64,000 nt of DNA from a virus: positions 25,836 to 89,835 of the IMG/VR virus record IMGVR_UViG_3300031957_002677, one strand, 5' to 3'. A model generated the notes under the pieces. It did no database searches, had not been told where the DNA came from, and was given only the letters and a program-made list of their open reading frames with translations. This document shows, in pieces, positions 49,730 through 57,999 of this stretch; position 1 is the first letter of the stretch, and every line of letters starts with the position of its first letter. The position numbers and the translations under genes are program-made.

Positions 49730-50443
49730 CTATGCGAAAAAAGATGCTAGACCCTCAAGTACGACTTCACTTTCAACTTTTGTATTGGGATTTGTAATCT
49801 TTACGGTATGAGTTAGTTTGGGCATACTAGTAAAGAAATCTTCAATCTTTTTAAATTGTGTTGAATTCATTTGCTCAACGAACTCTAGAATTTCTTTCTT
49901 AGTGCAGTTTGCAGTTTCCCAAACTTCGTCTTCAGTATAAACTTTGTCAATACATGTTGCAATTAGATCAAAAGATCTATCTGCTTCAGTTTCGGTATCA
50001 AAGTTATCTTTAACGAACTGTGTTAGAGATGGATATGACATCTCAATCATAATAGTATCATCTAATCTAATCTGGGTATCATGACCCTTTTCCTTATGAA
50101 CTTCAATGTCCTCAACATTAATTTGGACAGTGACAGTACTCTCACCATCATCAGGACAAATCAAATTAACCTCAATATCTTCTCCAACAGACTTTCCACG
50201 AATGTTTAAGAATAGGTATTCAATATCAAAAGTTGGAAGTTTTTCAACTTTAATACCTTTTGTTTTGATACAGTTTTTAATAACAGTCTTCACTGCATTA
50301 CTAATCTGCTTCTGACTTTCAGATTCCAATGCATATAATAGGACCTTTTCTTCTTTAACTAGAAATGGTCTGTATTCAATCGTTTGTCCTGTTGAAGGCA
50401 ATTCCAACTCAAATGTTGGTGTAGCAATTGTTGGTAAAGGCAT
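49730..50443 (-). CDS. 26: Baseplate hub subunit gp26
   Basis: The 237-residue protein begins MPLPTIATPTFELELPSTGQ and has the typical gp26 sequence pattern: FRPFLVKEEKVLLYALES-like early segment (here YRPFLVKEEKVLLYALESES), a central TVTVQINVEDIEVHKEKGHD, and a C-terminal IEDFFTSMPKLTHTVKITNP. The QFVKDNF and NTKVESEVVLEGLASFF features close the protein. T4 gp26 is a minor hub protein needed for baseplate assembly. An AATAAATA late promoter lies about 30 bases upstream. gp51 follows immediately. Confidence 0.85.
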   Translation of the reverse strand: MPLPTIATPTFELELPSTGQTIEYRPFLVKEEKVLLYALESESQKQISNAVKTVIKNCIKTKGIKVEKLPTFDIEYLFLNIRGKSVGEDIEVNLICPDDGESTVTVQINVEDIEVHKEKGHDTQIRLDDTIMIEMSYPSLTQFVKDNFDTETEADRSFDLIATCIDKVYTEDEVWETANCTKKEILEFVEQMNSTQFKKIEDFFTSMPKLTHTVKITNPNTKVESEVVLEGLASFFA

Positions 50444-50469
50444 AATAATCCAATAAAAAATTCAGGTTA

Positions 50470-50477
50470 TATTTATT
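50470..50477 (-). promoter_or_regulatory. T4-like late promoter AATAAATA (overlapping repeats)
   Basis: The minus strand reads ATAATAAATAAATATAACC, giving two overlapping NATAAATA matches (50477-50470 and 50481-50474) about 27 bases before the gp26 ATG. The gp54 stop lies just upstream. Confidence 0.6.
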
Positions 50478-50487
50478 TATTATAGTT

Positions 50488-51270
50488 TTAGAAAAGTTGA
50501 ATCCCTGTGTCATCATTCCAAATGTTACTTGTAGCCCATTCTGGATTTAGATCAAAACTTGGAATCGAATAATCGTAATCAGAATTAGAATCGGACGATT
50601 TCGGTTTCTCTTGACCAGGAGAACTAGAATTACCTTGAATAGGTGTGGTGAAGTATTTTTGATAATCCATCGTTACAGTCATTGTCAATAAATCAGTTGG
50701 TCCCTGAGATATTGGAATACTTGTAATAGCAATCGGAAATGCATTTAAAAAAGTATATTGTAGTGTTTTTTTAGATCCCGATGAAGAGAAACTATCCTTT
50801 TCATACTTAACAATGGATAAATTTTGACACATATAATCATTTGTAAAAGGGACTCTATAACTTTCGTTGATCTGATCCCTATTATAAAAGTTTTGTGTAT
50901 CATTTTCACCACCAATATATCCCATCCATCCTTCAAATAATCTTAAGAGAGTGTATTCTCTATCAATAGCAAACGTAAAATCAATTCTACCATCAAATTG
51001 TCTACGATATACATGTCTCTCAGTAATTCCAGAATAATCATTAGTAATTTCATGAGTTACAAGACTAGAACCTGGCAACGTTGTATCAATACAAGAGATT
51101 TCTACTAAATTTTGATACTGAAATCTATCAACTCCATACTTTGATTTTACAAAATTTTCTGCTACCGCGGGCATTGTAAAGAATACATGATAAAAATTAG
51201 TGGATGCGTAATTACCCATCCTGGCTTTAACATCAGCCATACTAAATTTTTTTGGTCCAGTGGCTGCCAT
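50488..51270 (-). CDS. 54: Baseplate tail-tube initiator gp54
   Basis: The 260-residue protein begins MAATGPKKFSMADVKARMGN and is a tail-tube-fold protein: TNFYHVFFTMP near the start, GSSLVTHEITNDYSGITERH, and a late YQKYFTTP. gp54 starts tail-tube polymerisation on the baseplate. It is transcribed away from the + strand gene 4 (51313), with a 42-base divergent gap holding a late promoter. The tail-tube-fold similarity to gp48 is expected. gp54 versus gp48 is assigned by size and context. Confidence 0.7.
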   Translation of the reverse strand: MAATGPKKFSMADVKARMGNYASTNFYHVFFTMPAVAENFVKSKYGVDRFQYQNLVEISCIDTTLPGSSLVTHEITNDYSGITERHVYRRQFDGRIDFTFAIDREYTLLRLFEGWMGYIGGENDTQNFYNRDQINESYRVPFTNDYMCQNLSIVKYEKDSFSSSGSKKTLQYTFLNAFPIAITSIPISQGPTDLLTMTVTMDYQKYFTTPIQGNSSSPGQEKPKSSDSNSDYDYSIPSFDLNPEWATSNIWNDDTGIQLF

Positions 51271-51275
51271 TACAC

Positions 51276-51283
51276 TATAAATA
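51276..51283 (+). promoter_or_regulatory. T4 late promoter TATAAATA, + strand
   Basis: The + strand has the exact T4 late consensus TATAAATA at 51276-51283, 30 bases before the ATG of gene 4. It drives the only + strand operon in the window (gp4, hypothetical, gp48, gp53). Confidence 0.8.
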
Positions 51284-51312
51284 AAGATACTTCGTTATAC
51301 TATGTATAAGAG

Positions 51313-51762
51313 ATGTCTAAAAGCATCAAGAGCAGATATAAACCTTCCAACCCACAAAAATATGTAGGTGATGTAAATAATATAATTTGTAGAAGTTCAT
51401 GGGAAAGAAGATTCTGCAATTGGTGTGATAGTAATGAAAGTATTTTAGAATGGGGTAGTGAAGAGTTTTGGATACCCTATCGTTCTCCCGTTGATAATCG
51501 AGTTCACAAATACTTCCCAGATTTTTTCGTTAAGGTTCGTGAAAGAAACGGAATGATTAAAAAGTATGTGATTGAAGTGAAACCACATAAACAAACACAA
51601 CAACCTAACCCAAAACCAAAACGTAAGACTAAATCATGGTTGTATGAAGTAAAGACATACGCAGTAAACCAAGCAAAGTGGAGAGCAGCAACAGAATTTT
51701 GTGCTGATCGTTTACTTGAATTCAAAATCATAACAGAAAACGAACTTGGCATTAAGAGATGA
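51313..51762 (+). CDS. 4: Head completion protein gp4 (nuclease-like)
   Basis: The 149-residue protein begins MSKSIKSRYKPSNPQKYVGD and has the conserved gp4 segments CRSSWERRFCNWCDSN, SEEFWIPYRSPVDNRVHKYF, PDFFVKVRERNG and YVIEVKPHKQT. It ends with KWRAATEFCADRLLEFKIIT. The D-x-F...E-x-K (PDFF then IEVKP) arrangement is a PD-(D/E)XK-type active site. gp4 is added to the head after DNA packaging. It leads the + strand operon under TATAAATA. The next gene's start overlaps its stop by ATGA. Confidence 0.88.
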   Translation: MSKSIKSRYKPSNPQKYVGDVNNIICRSSWERRFCNWCDSNESILEWGSEEFWIPYRSPVDNRVHKYFPDFFVKVRERNGMIKKYVIEVKPHKQTQQPNPKPKRKTKSWLYEVKTYAVNQAKWRAATEFCADRLLEFKIITENELGIKR

Positions 51763-52106
51763 ACCGAACCGCAGAATTGGGAGAACTAATCGATACTTTT
51801 TCTGATCCCGATGATTATATGACTGCCGTTCTTGAAGTATTCACTGAGTCTGACTATATTCCAGAAGCAGGAAATTATTATACATTTGTTTATCTCGCAA
51901 AAACTCCCAACATTATTTACGATCAGCATCCATTAATTGCCTGTACTTCTGTTCAGTCTTGGGGATTCACTGGTTTGAACTTTCATTTAGGTATGCCAAG
52001 ACGATATACTTGGCAAGAAGTTATTGGTAAAGTTCATCGGGTATATAATGAAGAGATTGAATATATGAAATCAATTCCATATCAAAAAACAATCCTAAAT
52101 AGCTGA
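51759..52106 (+). CDS. Conserved hypothetical protein (115 aa) between gp4 and gp48
   Basis: The product begins MNRTAELGELIDTFSDPDDY and has NYYTFVYLAKTPNIIYDQHP, VQSWGFTGLNFHLG and RRYTWQEVIGKVHRVYN. The YYTFxYxAKTPNIxYDxHP and GFxGxNFH pattern is conserved in T4-like cyanophages, from memory, without known role. It is coupled to gp4 through ATGA. A CTAAATAG late-like box lies near its end (about 52096) before gp48. It could be a virion or assembly factor by position. Confidence 0.65.
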   Translation: MNRTAELGELIDTFSDPDDYMTAVLEVFTESDYIPEAGNYYTFVYLAKTPNIIYDQHPLIACTSVQSWGFTGLNFHLGMPRRYTWQEVIGKVHRVYNEEIEYMKSIPYQKTILNS

Positions 52107-52123
52107 ATAACAGCATCCACTAG

Positions 52124-53563
52124 ATGACATACCAAGAGAAAAAACAACATACTCTTAGTCTCGATATTGATGTGGGCAAGGGTTCTAAAGTACAAAATAA
52201 AAAATTTAATATACCAATAACCTATAAGTTTCCAACTTCAACTGATGGTGGAGCAGATCAACTAGTAAAACAAGATGGTGGATATGAAATTTATACAACT
52301 ATTGATGGTACAGAAACATTAATTGGAACGGGTGGATCAGTTAAAGCTAACGGGCAGATTACTATTACAGACAAAGAAGCATTACTACAATCTACACAAG
52401 AACTTCCTGGTGGTCAGGATGTAACTCAGTCAAACTTAAATTATGCGATGGCTAATGGTGGGAATCAAAATTTGCAAACAAATGGGAAAGAAAAAAGAAA
52501 TGATAATTTAACACTTGAACAACAGACAAAATTAGTAACTAGTAGTGCATTAGATGAAGGAGAAATAGAAGCAAACGGTTTAACTGTTACAGATGTTAAA
52601 TCTTCAGAAGAAATTGATAGTACTGGTTCTGATACGGATACTGATGGTGAAACAAATGAAGGTGCAAATCAGGAAACTGCATCTTCTGGTCTAAATCCAA
52701 TAAAATTCCAAACAAGTTCTCAGGATTTTGGTACGATGCAGTTTCCTGAAAAAATGGATAGACTGGAGCAAGATTATATAAAATTTAGAACTTATAGGTA
52801 TGAACCACAGACATTTAAAAATGCCGCGCAGATTGGTTTTTCCGATGTAGTCCCTGGTAAATTAGAAGGCACGTGCTATTTGTCAGTATCAGGTGGTGCT
52901 GAAGATGCCAATGCTGTTGGTTGGGGAAATAATGAAGTAAATCCTTTAAAAGCATTTGCATATGAGGCAGCTTATAATGCCATTATTGATGGTGGAAATG
53001 GTCTTGGCAAATCTTTAGAAAATGCAAAAAACACTCTTGCAGGTAAGAGTACAGAAGCAAAGAAATTTATTGCGATGCAGGCTGCTCAAGGAGCATCTCA
53101 AACAACAAATATGCTCTCTAGAACTAGTGGTGGTATTTTAAATCCAAATATGGTTTTACTATTCCAAAAACCAGAGTTAAGAAATTTTTCGTTCACATAT
53201 CAATTACGTCCAAGAAACTCTGCTGAGGCAGTGATGGTTAGAAGAATTATTAGAATGTTTAAGCAATCAATGTCAGTGAGAAAAGAATCAACAAATCTTT
53301 TCTTGCTGGCACCAAACGTATACAAGATTTCTTATCATCGAGGTGGAACGTCAGATAGTGGGAATCACCCATCAATTGGGAGACCTAAAATTTGTGCTTT
53401 AAAATCTGTAAATGTTAATTATATTCCTGATGGAAGTTATATGACTTTCAACGATTCTGCAGCAACGATGACTGCATACTCTATGTCATTATCGTTTACC
53501 GAAATGGAACCACTATTTTATGACGATTACGACGGCATACCTACAGACCAAATAGGATTCTAA
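52124..53563 (+). CDS. 48: Baseplate tail-tube cap gp48 (479 aa)
   Basis: The N-terminal 200 residues are acidic and low-complexity (SEEIDSTGSDTDTDGETNEG). The C-terminal 270 are structured. They contain RLEQDYIKFRTYRYEPQTF, LLFQKPELRNFSFTYQLRPR and a closing strand MSLSFTEMEPLFYDDYDGIP, typical of cyanophage gp48. gp48 caps the baseplate side of the tail tube together with gp54. It sits between the conserved hypothetical gene and gp53, the usual cyanophage order. Confidence 0.75.
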   Translation: MTYQEKKQHTLSLDIDVGKGSKVQNKKFNIPITYKFPTSTDGGADQLVKQDGGYEIYTTIDGTETLIGTGGSVKANGQITITDKEALLQSTQELPGGQDVTQSNLNYAMANGGNQNLQTNGKEKRNDNLTLEQQTKLVTSSALDEGEIEANGLTVTDVKSSEEIDSTGSDTDTDGETNEGANQETASSGLNPIKFQTSSQDFGTMQFPEKMDRLEQDYIKFRTYRYEPQTFKNAAQIGFSDVVPGKLEGTCYLSVSGGAEDANAVGWGNNEVNPLKAFAYEAAYNAIIDGGNGLGKSLENAKNTLAGKSTEAKKFIAMQAAQGASQTTNMLSRTSGGILNPNMVLLFQKPELRNFSFTYQLRPRNSAEAVMVRRIIRMFKQSMSVRKESTNLFLLAPNVYKISYHRGGTSDSGNHPSIGRPKICALKSVNVNYIPDGSYMTFNDSAATMTAYSMSLSFTEMEPLFYDDYDGIPTDQIGF

Positions 53564-53565
53564 TC

Positions 53566-54219
53566 ATGGCAAACTACTTTAAAAGACTACCAAACATAAA
53601 GTATCAAAATCTTTTGGAATTAGATTCTCCAGGATTAAAAGTTGATGCTAAAAATATTTTTAGAAGAGCAAAACTTAGAGAGGACATTTTAAGTCAAACA
53701 ACTTTCTTTGAAGATTATTTTATTGTTGGTGATGAAAGACCAGACAATGTTGCACAAAAAGTTTATGGTGATTCTGATTTAGACTGGGTAGTTTTAATTA
53801 CTAATAATATTTTAAATATCCAGAACGAATGGCCAATGCCGACAAATTTATATAATGATTACCTATTAGAAAAATATGGAAGTTATGAAGAAATATATGA
53901 AATTCATCATTATGAATCTAAGAGAATAAAAAATTCTAATGGCACAATAGTTTTTCCAGAAAAACTTATTGTTCAAGAAAACCATACAGTTGAATATTAT
54001 GATGGCAATTTAGATCAACACGTAACTATTTCTGACTGTTCTTCTCCAATAACAAACTACACATATGAAGAAAGAATCCAAGAACAAAAAAGAGTAATCA
54101 GGATACTAAAACCATTATACTTAAATATTGTATTTGAAGATATTGATGAGATTATGTCATATAGAAAGGGTTCCACTGGTTTTATCAGCAGAACCCTTAA
54201 AGATACAGAATCTATTTAA
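53566..54219 (+). CDS. 53: Baseplate wedge protein gp53
   Basis: The 217-residue protein begins MANYFKRLPNIKYQNLLELD. Its strongest segment is FFEDYFIVGDERPDNVAQKV followed by YGDSDLDWVVLITNNILNIQ and EWPMP. This is the LysM-like fold region of gp53, with the IxEGERPDxVAxKxYGD pattern. It is the last gene of the + strand operon, 2 bases after gp48. gp53 joins the wedges to the hub in T4. The next gene (gp32) is convergent. Confidence 0.88.
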   Translation: MANYFKRLPNIKYQNLLELDSPGLKVDAKNIFRRAKLREDILSQTTFFEDYFIVGDERPDNVAQKVYGDSDLDWVVLITNNILNIQNEWPMPTNLYNDYLLEKYGSYEEIYEIHHYESKRIKNSNGTIVFPEKLIVQENHTVEYYDGNLDQHVTISDCSSPITNYTYEERIQEQKRVIRILKPLYLNIVFEDIDEIMSYRKGSTGFISRTLKDTESI

Positions 54220-54249
54220 ATATTAGACCATAATAAGTTGCAACAACTA

Positions 54250-54270
54250 AGAGGGTTAAGCAAACCCTCT
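54250..54270. terminator. Hairpin between convergent gp53 and gp32
   Basis: AGAGGGTT and AACCCTCT form a perfect 8-bp stem with a 5-base loop (AAGCA) in the 63-base gap between the two convergent genes. No strong U-tract follows on either side, so it is a modest bidirectional terminator or a transcript-end stabiliser. Confidence 0.6.
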
Positions 54271-54282
54271 CATAAGTCCACC

Positions 54283-55212
54283 TCAATCTTCTTCAGCAAG
54301 TTTCTGGAAGAATGAGAGTGCATCATCCTCTTCTGTGGTTGTTTCCAGAGACGGTTCAGGTGCAGGAGTTGGAGCAGAATTGAACTTAGGAGTGAAAGAA
54401 GGTTCTGCTACACGGTTCTGAGCACGGAAGTCTTCCTCTTCCTCTACAGTTTCCTGATCTTGGAAACGAGGAGTACCTTTGTTACCTAGAACGTAGTCAA
54501 GACGCTTCTTTAGATCCTCATAAGTCTTGAACTGATCTGCTGCAACCAATGCGGAAAGAGAATATTCTTTCTTCCAGATTGCTTCTAGTGCATCATCATC
54601 ATTTAGTAGGGCACCAGGACGATCAAACTCAGAAGAATCATAGTTCCAGTAACCTGCAACTTTCTTGATCTTCAGTTTGAAGTTGGCACCCTGCCAGAAA
54701 TCAAAAGGATTGATGGGTTGCTCATCTTCAAACTCGGGTTGCATTGCTTCCATGATCTTATCAAAGATCTTCTTACCGAACTTATAGAGGAAGACTTGAC
54801 CTTCGTTAGAAGGATTTGCAGTGTCCTTGACAACATAGATGTTGGCATAGTAGGACAATTTACGTTTTTGCTTACGGACAGTTTCCTTATCTGCTTCATT
54901 ACCACTGTTCCAGAGTTCACGATTATACTCAGAGACAGGATCCTTCTGACCGATAGTAGTGAGAGAGTTTTCAATAAACCATCCACCAGGACCTTGGAAA
55001 GCATGTGAATACATCTTTGCCCATGGGAGATCTTCACCATCAGGTGCAGGAAGAAAACGAATTACGGCATAACCATTACCAGACTTATCAAGTTCTGGTT
55101 TCCAGAGACGGTCATCTCCACCACTTTTGGTGCTCATTTTTTCTACTTCCTTGACCAGTTTAGAGGTCAGAGAACCAAGAGATGATTGCTTTTTTAGATT
55201 TGAAAAGGACAT
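54283..55212 (-). CDS. 32: Single-stranded DNA-binding protein gp32
   Basis: The 309-residue protein begins MSFSNLKKQSSLGSLTSKLV (the basic cooperative-binding region) and has the T4 gp32 core RFLPAPDGEDLPWAKMYSHA then FQGPGGWFIENSLTTIGQ. The segment YYANIYVVKDTANPSNEGQV is followed by LYKFGKKIFDKI. The C-terminus is acidic (ETTTEEDDALSFFQKLAEED), the protein-interaction tail. The zinc ligands of T4 gp32 are not obvious here. It is the key replication/recombination scaffold and has its own consensus promoter. Confidence 0.92.
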   Translation of the reverse strand: MSFSNLKKQSSLGSLTSKLVKEVEKMSTKSGGDDRLWKPELDKSGNGYAVIRFLPAPDGEDLPWAKMYSHAFQGPGGWFIENSLTTIGQKDPVSEYNRELWNSGNEADKETVRKQKRKLSYYANIYVVKDTANPSNEGQVFLYKFGKKIFDKIMEAMQPEFEDEQPINPFDFWQGANFKLKIKKVAGYWNYDSSEFDRPGALLNDDDALEAIWKKEYSLSALVAADQFKTYEDLKKRLDYVLGNKGTPRFQDQETVEEEEDFRAQNRVAEPSFTPKFNSAPTPAPEPSLETTTEEDDALSFFQKLAEED

Positions 55213-55257
55213 TTGGATTACCTCGGTGTGTTTGTATTGTGGCTTGTGTGCTCTGCT

Positions 55258-55286
55258 ATTATAGCAGGCATCTTATTTAGTGTCAA
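55258..55286 (-). promoter_or_regulatory. Sigma70 consensus promoter of gene 32
   Basis: The minus strand has TTGACA (55286-55281), 17 bases, TATAAT (55263-55258), a perfect consensus overlapping the 3' end of the DUF1825-like gene. It is followed by a roughly 45-base leader ending with GAGGTAATCC before the gp32 ATG. It gives gp32 an independent host-type start. Confidence 0.88.
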
Positions 55287-55621
55287 TCGATTTCCTTAAT
55301 CAATTGCTCCTTGAGATTGCCAATCAACTGAGACATATTAGCAAAGAGTGCGTTCATGTCAACGTCTTCAGGCAGACCCATCATCGTTGCAGAGTCCTGA
55401 ATTCTTAGTTTCATATTCAATGCATCTGGATCGTCCGATAATGCAAGTCTCATATAAAGAATTTTCTGCTTCTCCATAAGCATCTCAAGATCATTAATAT
55501 GTCTTAGTTTATATTCTCTATCCAGACTTGGAAAAGTAAATACGTTTGAATAAACTTGTTCTTGCAACTTAGAGATCTCTTTCATCTCATTTTGCACAAG
55601 TTCTGAGTCAAAGAAAGTCAT
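55283..55621 (-). CDS. DUF1825-family protein (112 aa)
   Basis: The product begins MTFFDSELVQNEMKEISKLQ and continues VYSNVFTFPSLDREYKLRHI and LALSDDPDALNMKLRIQDSA. The FFDSExVQxExxEIxxLQExVYSN opening and SDDPxAxxMKxxIxDSAxMMG segment match a family (DUF1825) I recall in cyanobacteria and cyanophages. It is helical throughout and its function is unknown. It lies between gp59 and gp32 and could be a replication or transcription partner. The start overlaps the gp59 stop. Confidence 0.75.
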   Translation of the reverse strand: MTFFDSELVQNEMKEISKLQEQVYSNVFTFPSLDREYKLRHINDLEMLMEKQKILYMRLALSDDPDALNMKLRIQDSATMMGLPEDVDMNALFANMSQLIGNLKEQLIKEID

Positions 55622-56214
55622 AGTACTATCTCCTTTAGTATTTTTTTATATTTAAAGATATCGATATTTAGGAAAGGAATATACTTTTTGATCCGCAAAC
55701 TAGTCAATTCCCATACTGGATCTTTCAAAGACTTGTCAAAGTGCTTCTTATATCCTAAGATCTTTTCTAAAATTACTAGTGATTCAATAGAAATATCACC
55801 ACACAAATGCTTCTTTAGAATGATTGGATGACCATTCTTTACAGAAAACAATGAGTCAAAGTCTTTATTCTCAACGAGACCTTGAACTTCCTCCCTGAAA
55901 ATATATGACAGAGATTGATTCCTCTTCTGCCACTTATTATAGTTTGTCTGACCAGAACGAATAATCTCACCTATCCATAAAGTTTGTGGATCATCACACG
56001 AAATGAAGTTAGAGACAAAAAAGTCCCTAACTTCATCATCATCTTTCTGTCTAGAAATTTTTTCAAACCAGTATCTGTCTTTCCTTTTATAGAAGGAGTT
56101 TAGAGTTGCTCTAGTCTTTCCACAATATTTGTGATAGTCGAAACTATCTTTTGTGAAATGATTCTTCAGAGCAACATAGGTTTTATAACAATCAAATGGA
56201 GTCATCTTTATCAT
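55618..56214 (-). CDS. 59: Helicase loader gp59
   Basis: The 198-residue protein begins MIKMTPFDCYKTYVALKNHF and contains YCGKTRATLNSFYKRKDRYW, LWIGEIIRSGQTNYNKWQKR and HLCGDISIESLVILEKILGY, the regular gp59 pattern. gp59 loads the gp41 helicase onto gp32-coated forks. It is basic and helical as expected. It lies upstream of gp32 with the DUF1825-like gene between. The region before its ATG is unusually A/T-tract-rich. Confidence 0.88.
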   Translation of the reverse strand: MIKMTPFDCYKTYVALKNHFTKDSFDYHKYCGKTRATLNSFYKRKDRYWFEKISRQKDDDEVRDFFVSNFISCDDPQTLWIGEIIRSGQTNYNKWQKRNQSLSYIFREEVQGLVENKDFDSLFSVKNGHPIILKKHLCGDISIESLVILEKILGYKKHFDKSLKDPVWELTSLRIKKYIPFLNIDIFKYKKILKEIVL

Positions 56215-56287
56215 TTTATAAAAAACCCGACGCGTGAAAAATTTTGGGGATTTTTTTGCGACCTTTTTTGGATTTAAAAGTCGATTT

Positions 56288-56581
56288 TCAAATTGAGAGT
56301 TTAGCTCTACTAGTTCTCTTTAGGAAGTTAAGTTCCATTGCTTCGTATTTAATTTTTTCTTTTAACGGTTTTGAGATTAGTTTAGGAATAGATTCAACAT
56401 CTATCTTATTAAGTTCACAGAAATGCATTACACTATCAATGTAACTCATATCAGAATTCTTGGTATAGATTTCTTCAATATCCTGCGACACTTTTGCCTG
56501 AGAATAGAATTTATTTTCTAATTCCTTATTTAACTCTTCGTTTTCTTTCTTCGGCATAACATCGGAAAAGATCGATAACAT
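56288..56581 (-). CDS. 33: Late-transcription coactivator gp33
   Basis: The 97-residue protein contains DMSYIDSVMHFCELNKIDVE followed by SIPKLISKPLKEKIKYEAME and LNFLKRTS, the cyanophage gp33 signature (YIDSVxHFCExNxIxxESxxKLIxKPLKEKI). gp33 bridges host RNA polymerase and the sliding clamp for late transcription. The ATG at 56581 gives MLSIFSDVMPKKENEE; an internal ATG (MPKK) eight codons on is an alternative start. It has its own sigma70 promoter. Confidence 0.8.
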   Translation of the reverse strand: MLSIFSDVMPKKENEELNKELENKFYSQAKVSQDIEEIYTKNSDMSYIDSVMHFCELNKIDVESIPKLISKPLKEKIKYEAMELNFLKRTSRAKLSI

Positions 56582-56605
56582 ATAATAAAATTAAGTCGTG
56601 GGTAT

Positions 56606-56634
56606 ATTATAACATTAGATATACTAAAGGTCAA
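56606..56634 (-). promoter_or_regulatory. Sigma70-type promoter TTGACC-N17-TATAAT for gp33
   Basis: The minus strand has TTGACC (56634-56629), 17 bases and TATAAT (56611-56606). The -35 overlaps the stop region of the RecB-like nuclease gene. The predicted leader to the gp33 ATG is short (about 18 bases) and lacks an obvious Shine-Dalgarno. Confidence 0.82.
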
Positions 56635-57305
56635 GAAAGTTTATCTTCAACAAACTTTTTAATATACTTAGCTAATAGACGAATATATTTTTCTTTATTG
56701 TACTCTTCATATACTTCCACTTCACCATTCTCACACGACATAATGATTACGAACTTCTTGACTGAGAGACCAGTCAATTCATGAAGCATACACGCATATG
56801 CACAACACTGCACGAAGTAGTTTTCAATCCAACCTCTAGGTTTGGGTTTCTTAGATGTCTTGAAGTCTATGATCGAAAGCTCACCGTCAAACTCTGCAAT
56901 ACAATCGACGGTTCCTGCAATACCTAAGTACTGACTATATAGGGACCTTTCAAGAGCATGAATATTATCTATTCGTTTTAGATCATCCTTTGCAAGTAAG
57001 TATAAAAACTCGGACAATGGTTGAACAGAACCAGATGGCATCTCCTGATTACGAAGAAAGTTCTCTACAAGAGTGTGCATGTCAGTACCACGACTTGTAG
57101 ATTGTTTGGTTACTTTATTAGCTTCTGCCTCACCAACTCTCTTCCTCCACTTCACAAAAATTTCACGATTGAAGTGACTGGTGATTGATGTGACAGATAC
57201 CAACTTCAATGGACCTTCGTGAGTTGGTACTGTATAATATCTCACTCCATCAATAGTTTCTCTACTTAATTCTGGTAGATCTAGGTCAATGTGGTTAAAC
57301 GTCAT
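56631..57305 (-). CDS. RecB/Cas4-like PD-(D/E)XK exonuclease (224 aa)
   Basis: The nuclease motifs are in order: TSRGTDMHTLVENFL (about 70, the GxxxH motif), GIAGTVDCIAEFDGELSIID then FKTSKKPK (about 128-155; D and E/D-x-K) and YFVQCCAYACML (about 165, the QxxxY-like motif IV). This matches RecB-family nucleases that cyanophages carry near gp33/gp59. It may process DNA ends in recombination or degrade host DNA. The start overlaps the 57295 gene by 11 bases. Confidence 0.75.
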   Translation of the reverse strand: MTFNHIDLDLPELSRETIDGVRYYTVPTHEGPLKLVSVTSITSHFNREIFVKWRKRVGEAEANKVTKQSTSRGTDMHTLVENFLRNQEMPSGSVQPLSEFLYLLAKDDLKRIDNIHALERSLYSQYLGIAGTVDCIAEFDGELSIIDFKTSKKPKPRGWIENYFVQCCAYACMLHELTGLSVKKFVIIMSCENGEVEVYEEYNKEKYIRLLAKYIKKFVEDKLS

Positions 57306-57999
57306 GATAAGGGCATTTTCCTCTTAGGTTTTTGTCAAATAAAACTTCTTTTAAGAACTTTGAATCTTCAGATAAAACTTCTCTTCGATTTTCGAGAGCA
57401 TCAAACATACTATCCGTTGATTTTTTCTTCTTAAGAATTGGTTTGTCGTTCATATTATCCGTATAAAAACGAACTCGATAGAGTGGATCACCTCTCTCGA
57501 TCATAACTCCATTTGAGTTTGCTTCATATTTAATACCAAGAGAAGTTGTTCTTGGATGATTAGCAAGATTAAACCATCCACCAATAGCAACAAAGTTATT
57601 ATCAGCAAACGTTTGTGGGTGATCTAAAAATTCAAACCACAAGTATTCTTGATTATAAGATGTCCAGAAAAATGAATTGATGAACGATAATTGAATGACA
57701 TGAATATCAGTATCCAGATCACTTAGTGTGAAGAAAATATTTTCATCACCATATTCTTCATCAATATCATTTAAATTAATAATAACGCAAGGTTCTTCAT
57801 TAATTTGATACTTTAGAATATCACCATCATATTGTAGTGAAAAATCTACGGGAGAATAACCAACAAAAGTTCGATCAAACATATGTCCCCAAACAGGACA
57901 TTGACTATAAGTATAATCTAAATGAGAACTACGATCCTCATGCTCAATTATATTTTCATCATAAAAATTTATAGGATCATAGTAAACATCATACTTCAT
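57295..57999 (-). CDS. Conserved hypothetical protein (234 aa)
   Basis: The product begins MKYDVYYDPINFYDENIIEH and is rich in aromatic residues, with a beta-type middle (CPVWGHMFDRTFVGYSPVDF, INSFFWTSYNQEYLWFEF). It ends in a Lys-rich linker and a helical tail. I recall proteins with this YSQCPVWxHxFxRTFVGYSPVDF pattern next to PhoH or nuclease genes in cyanophages, with no assigned role. It overlaps the PhoH core by ATGA. Confidence 0.65.
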   Translation of the reverse strand: MKYDVYYDPINFYDENIIEHEDRSSHLDYTYSQCPVWGHMFDRTFVGYSPVDFSLQYDGDILKYQINEEPCVIINLNDIDEEYGDENIFFTLSDLDTDIHVIQLSFINSFFWTSYNQEYLWFEFLDHPQTFADNNFVAIGGWFNLANHPRTTSLGIKYEANSNGVMIERGDPLYRVRFYTDNMNDKPILKKKKSTDSMFDALENRREVLSEDSKFLKEVLFDKNLRGKCPYHDV

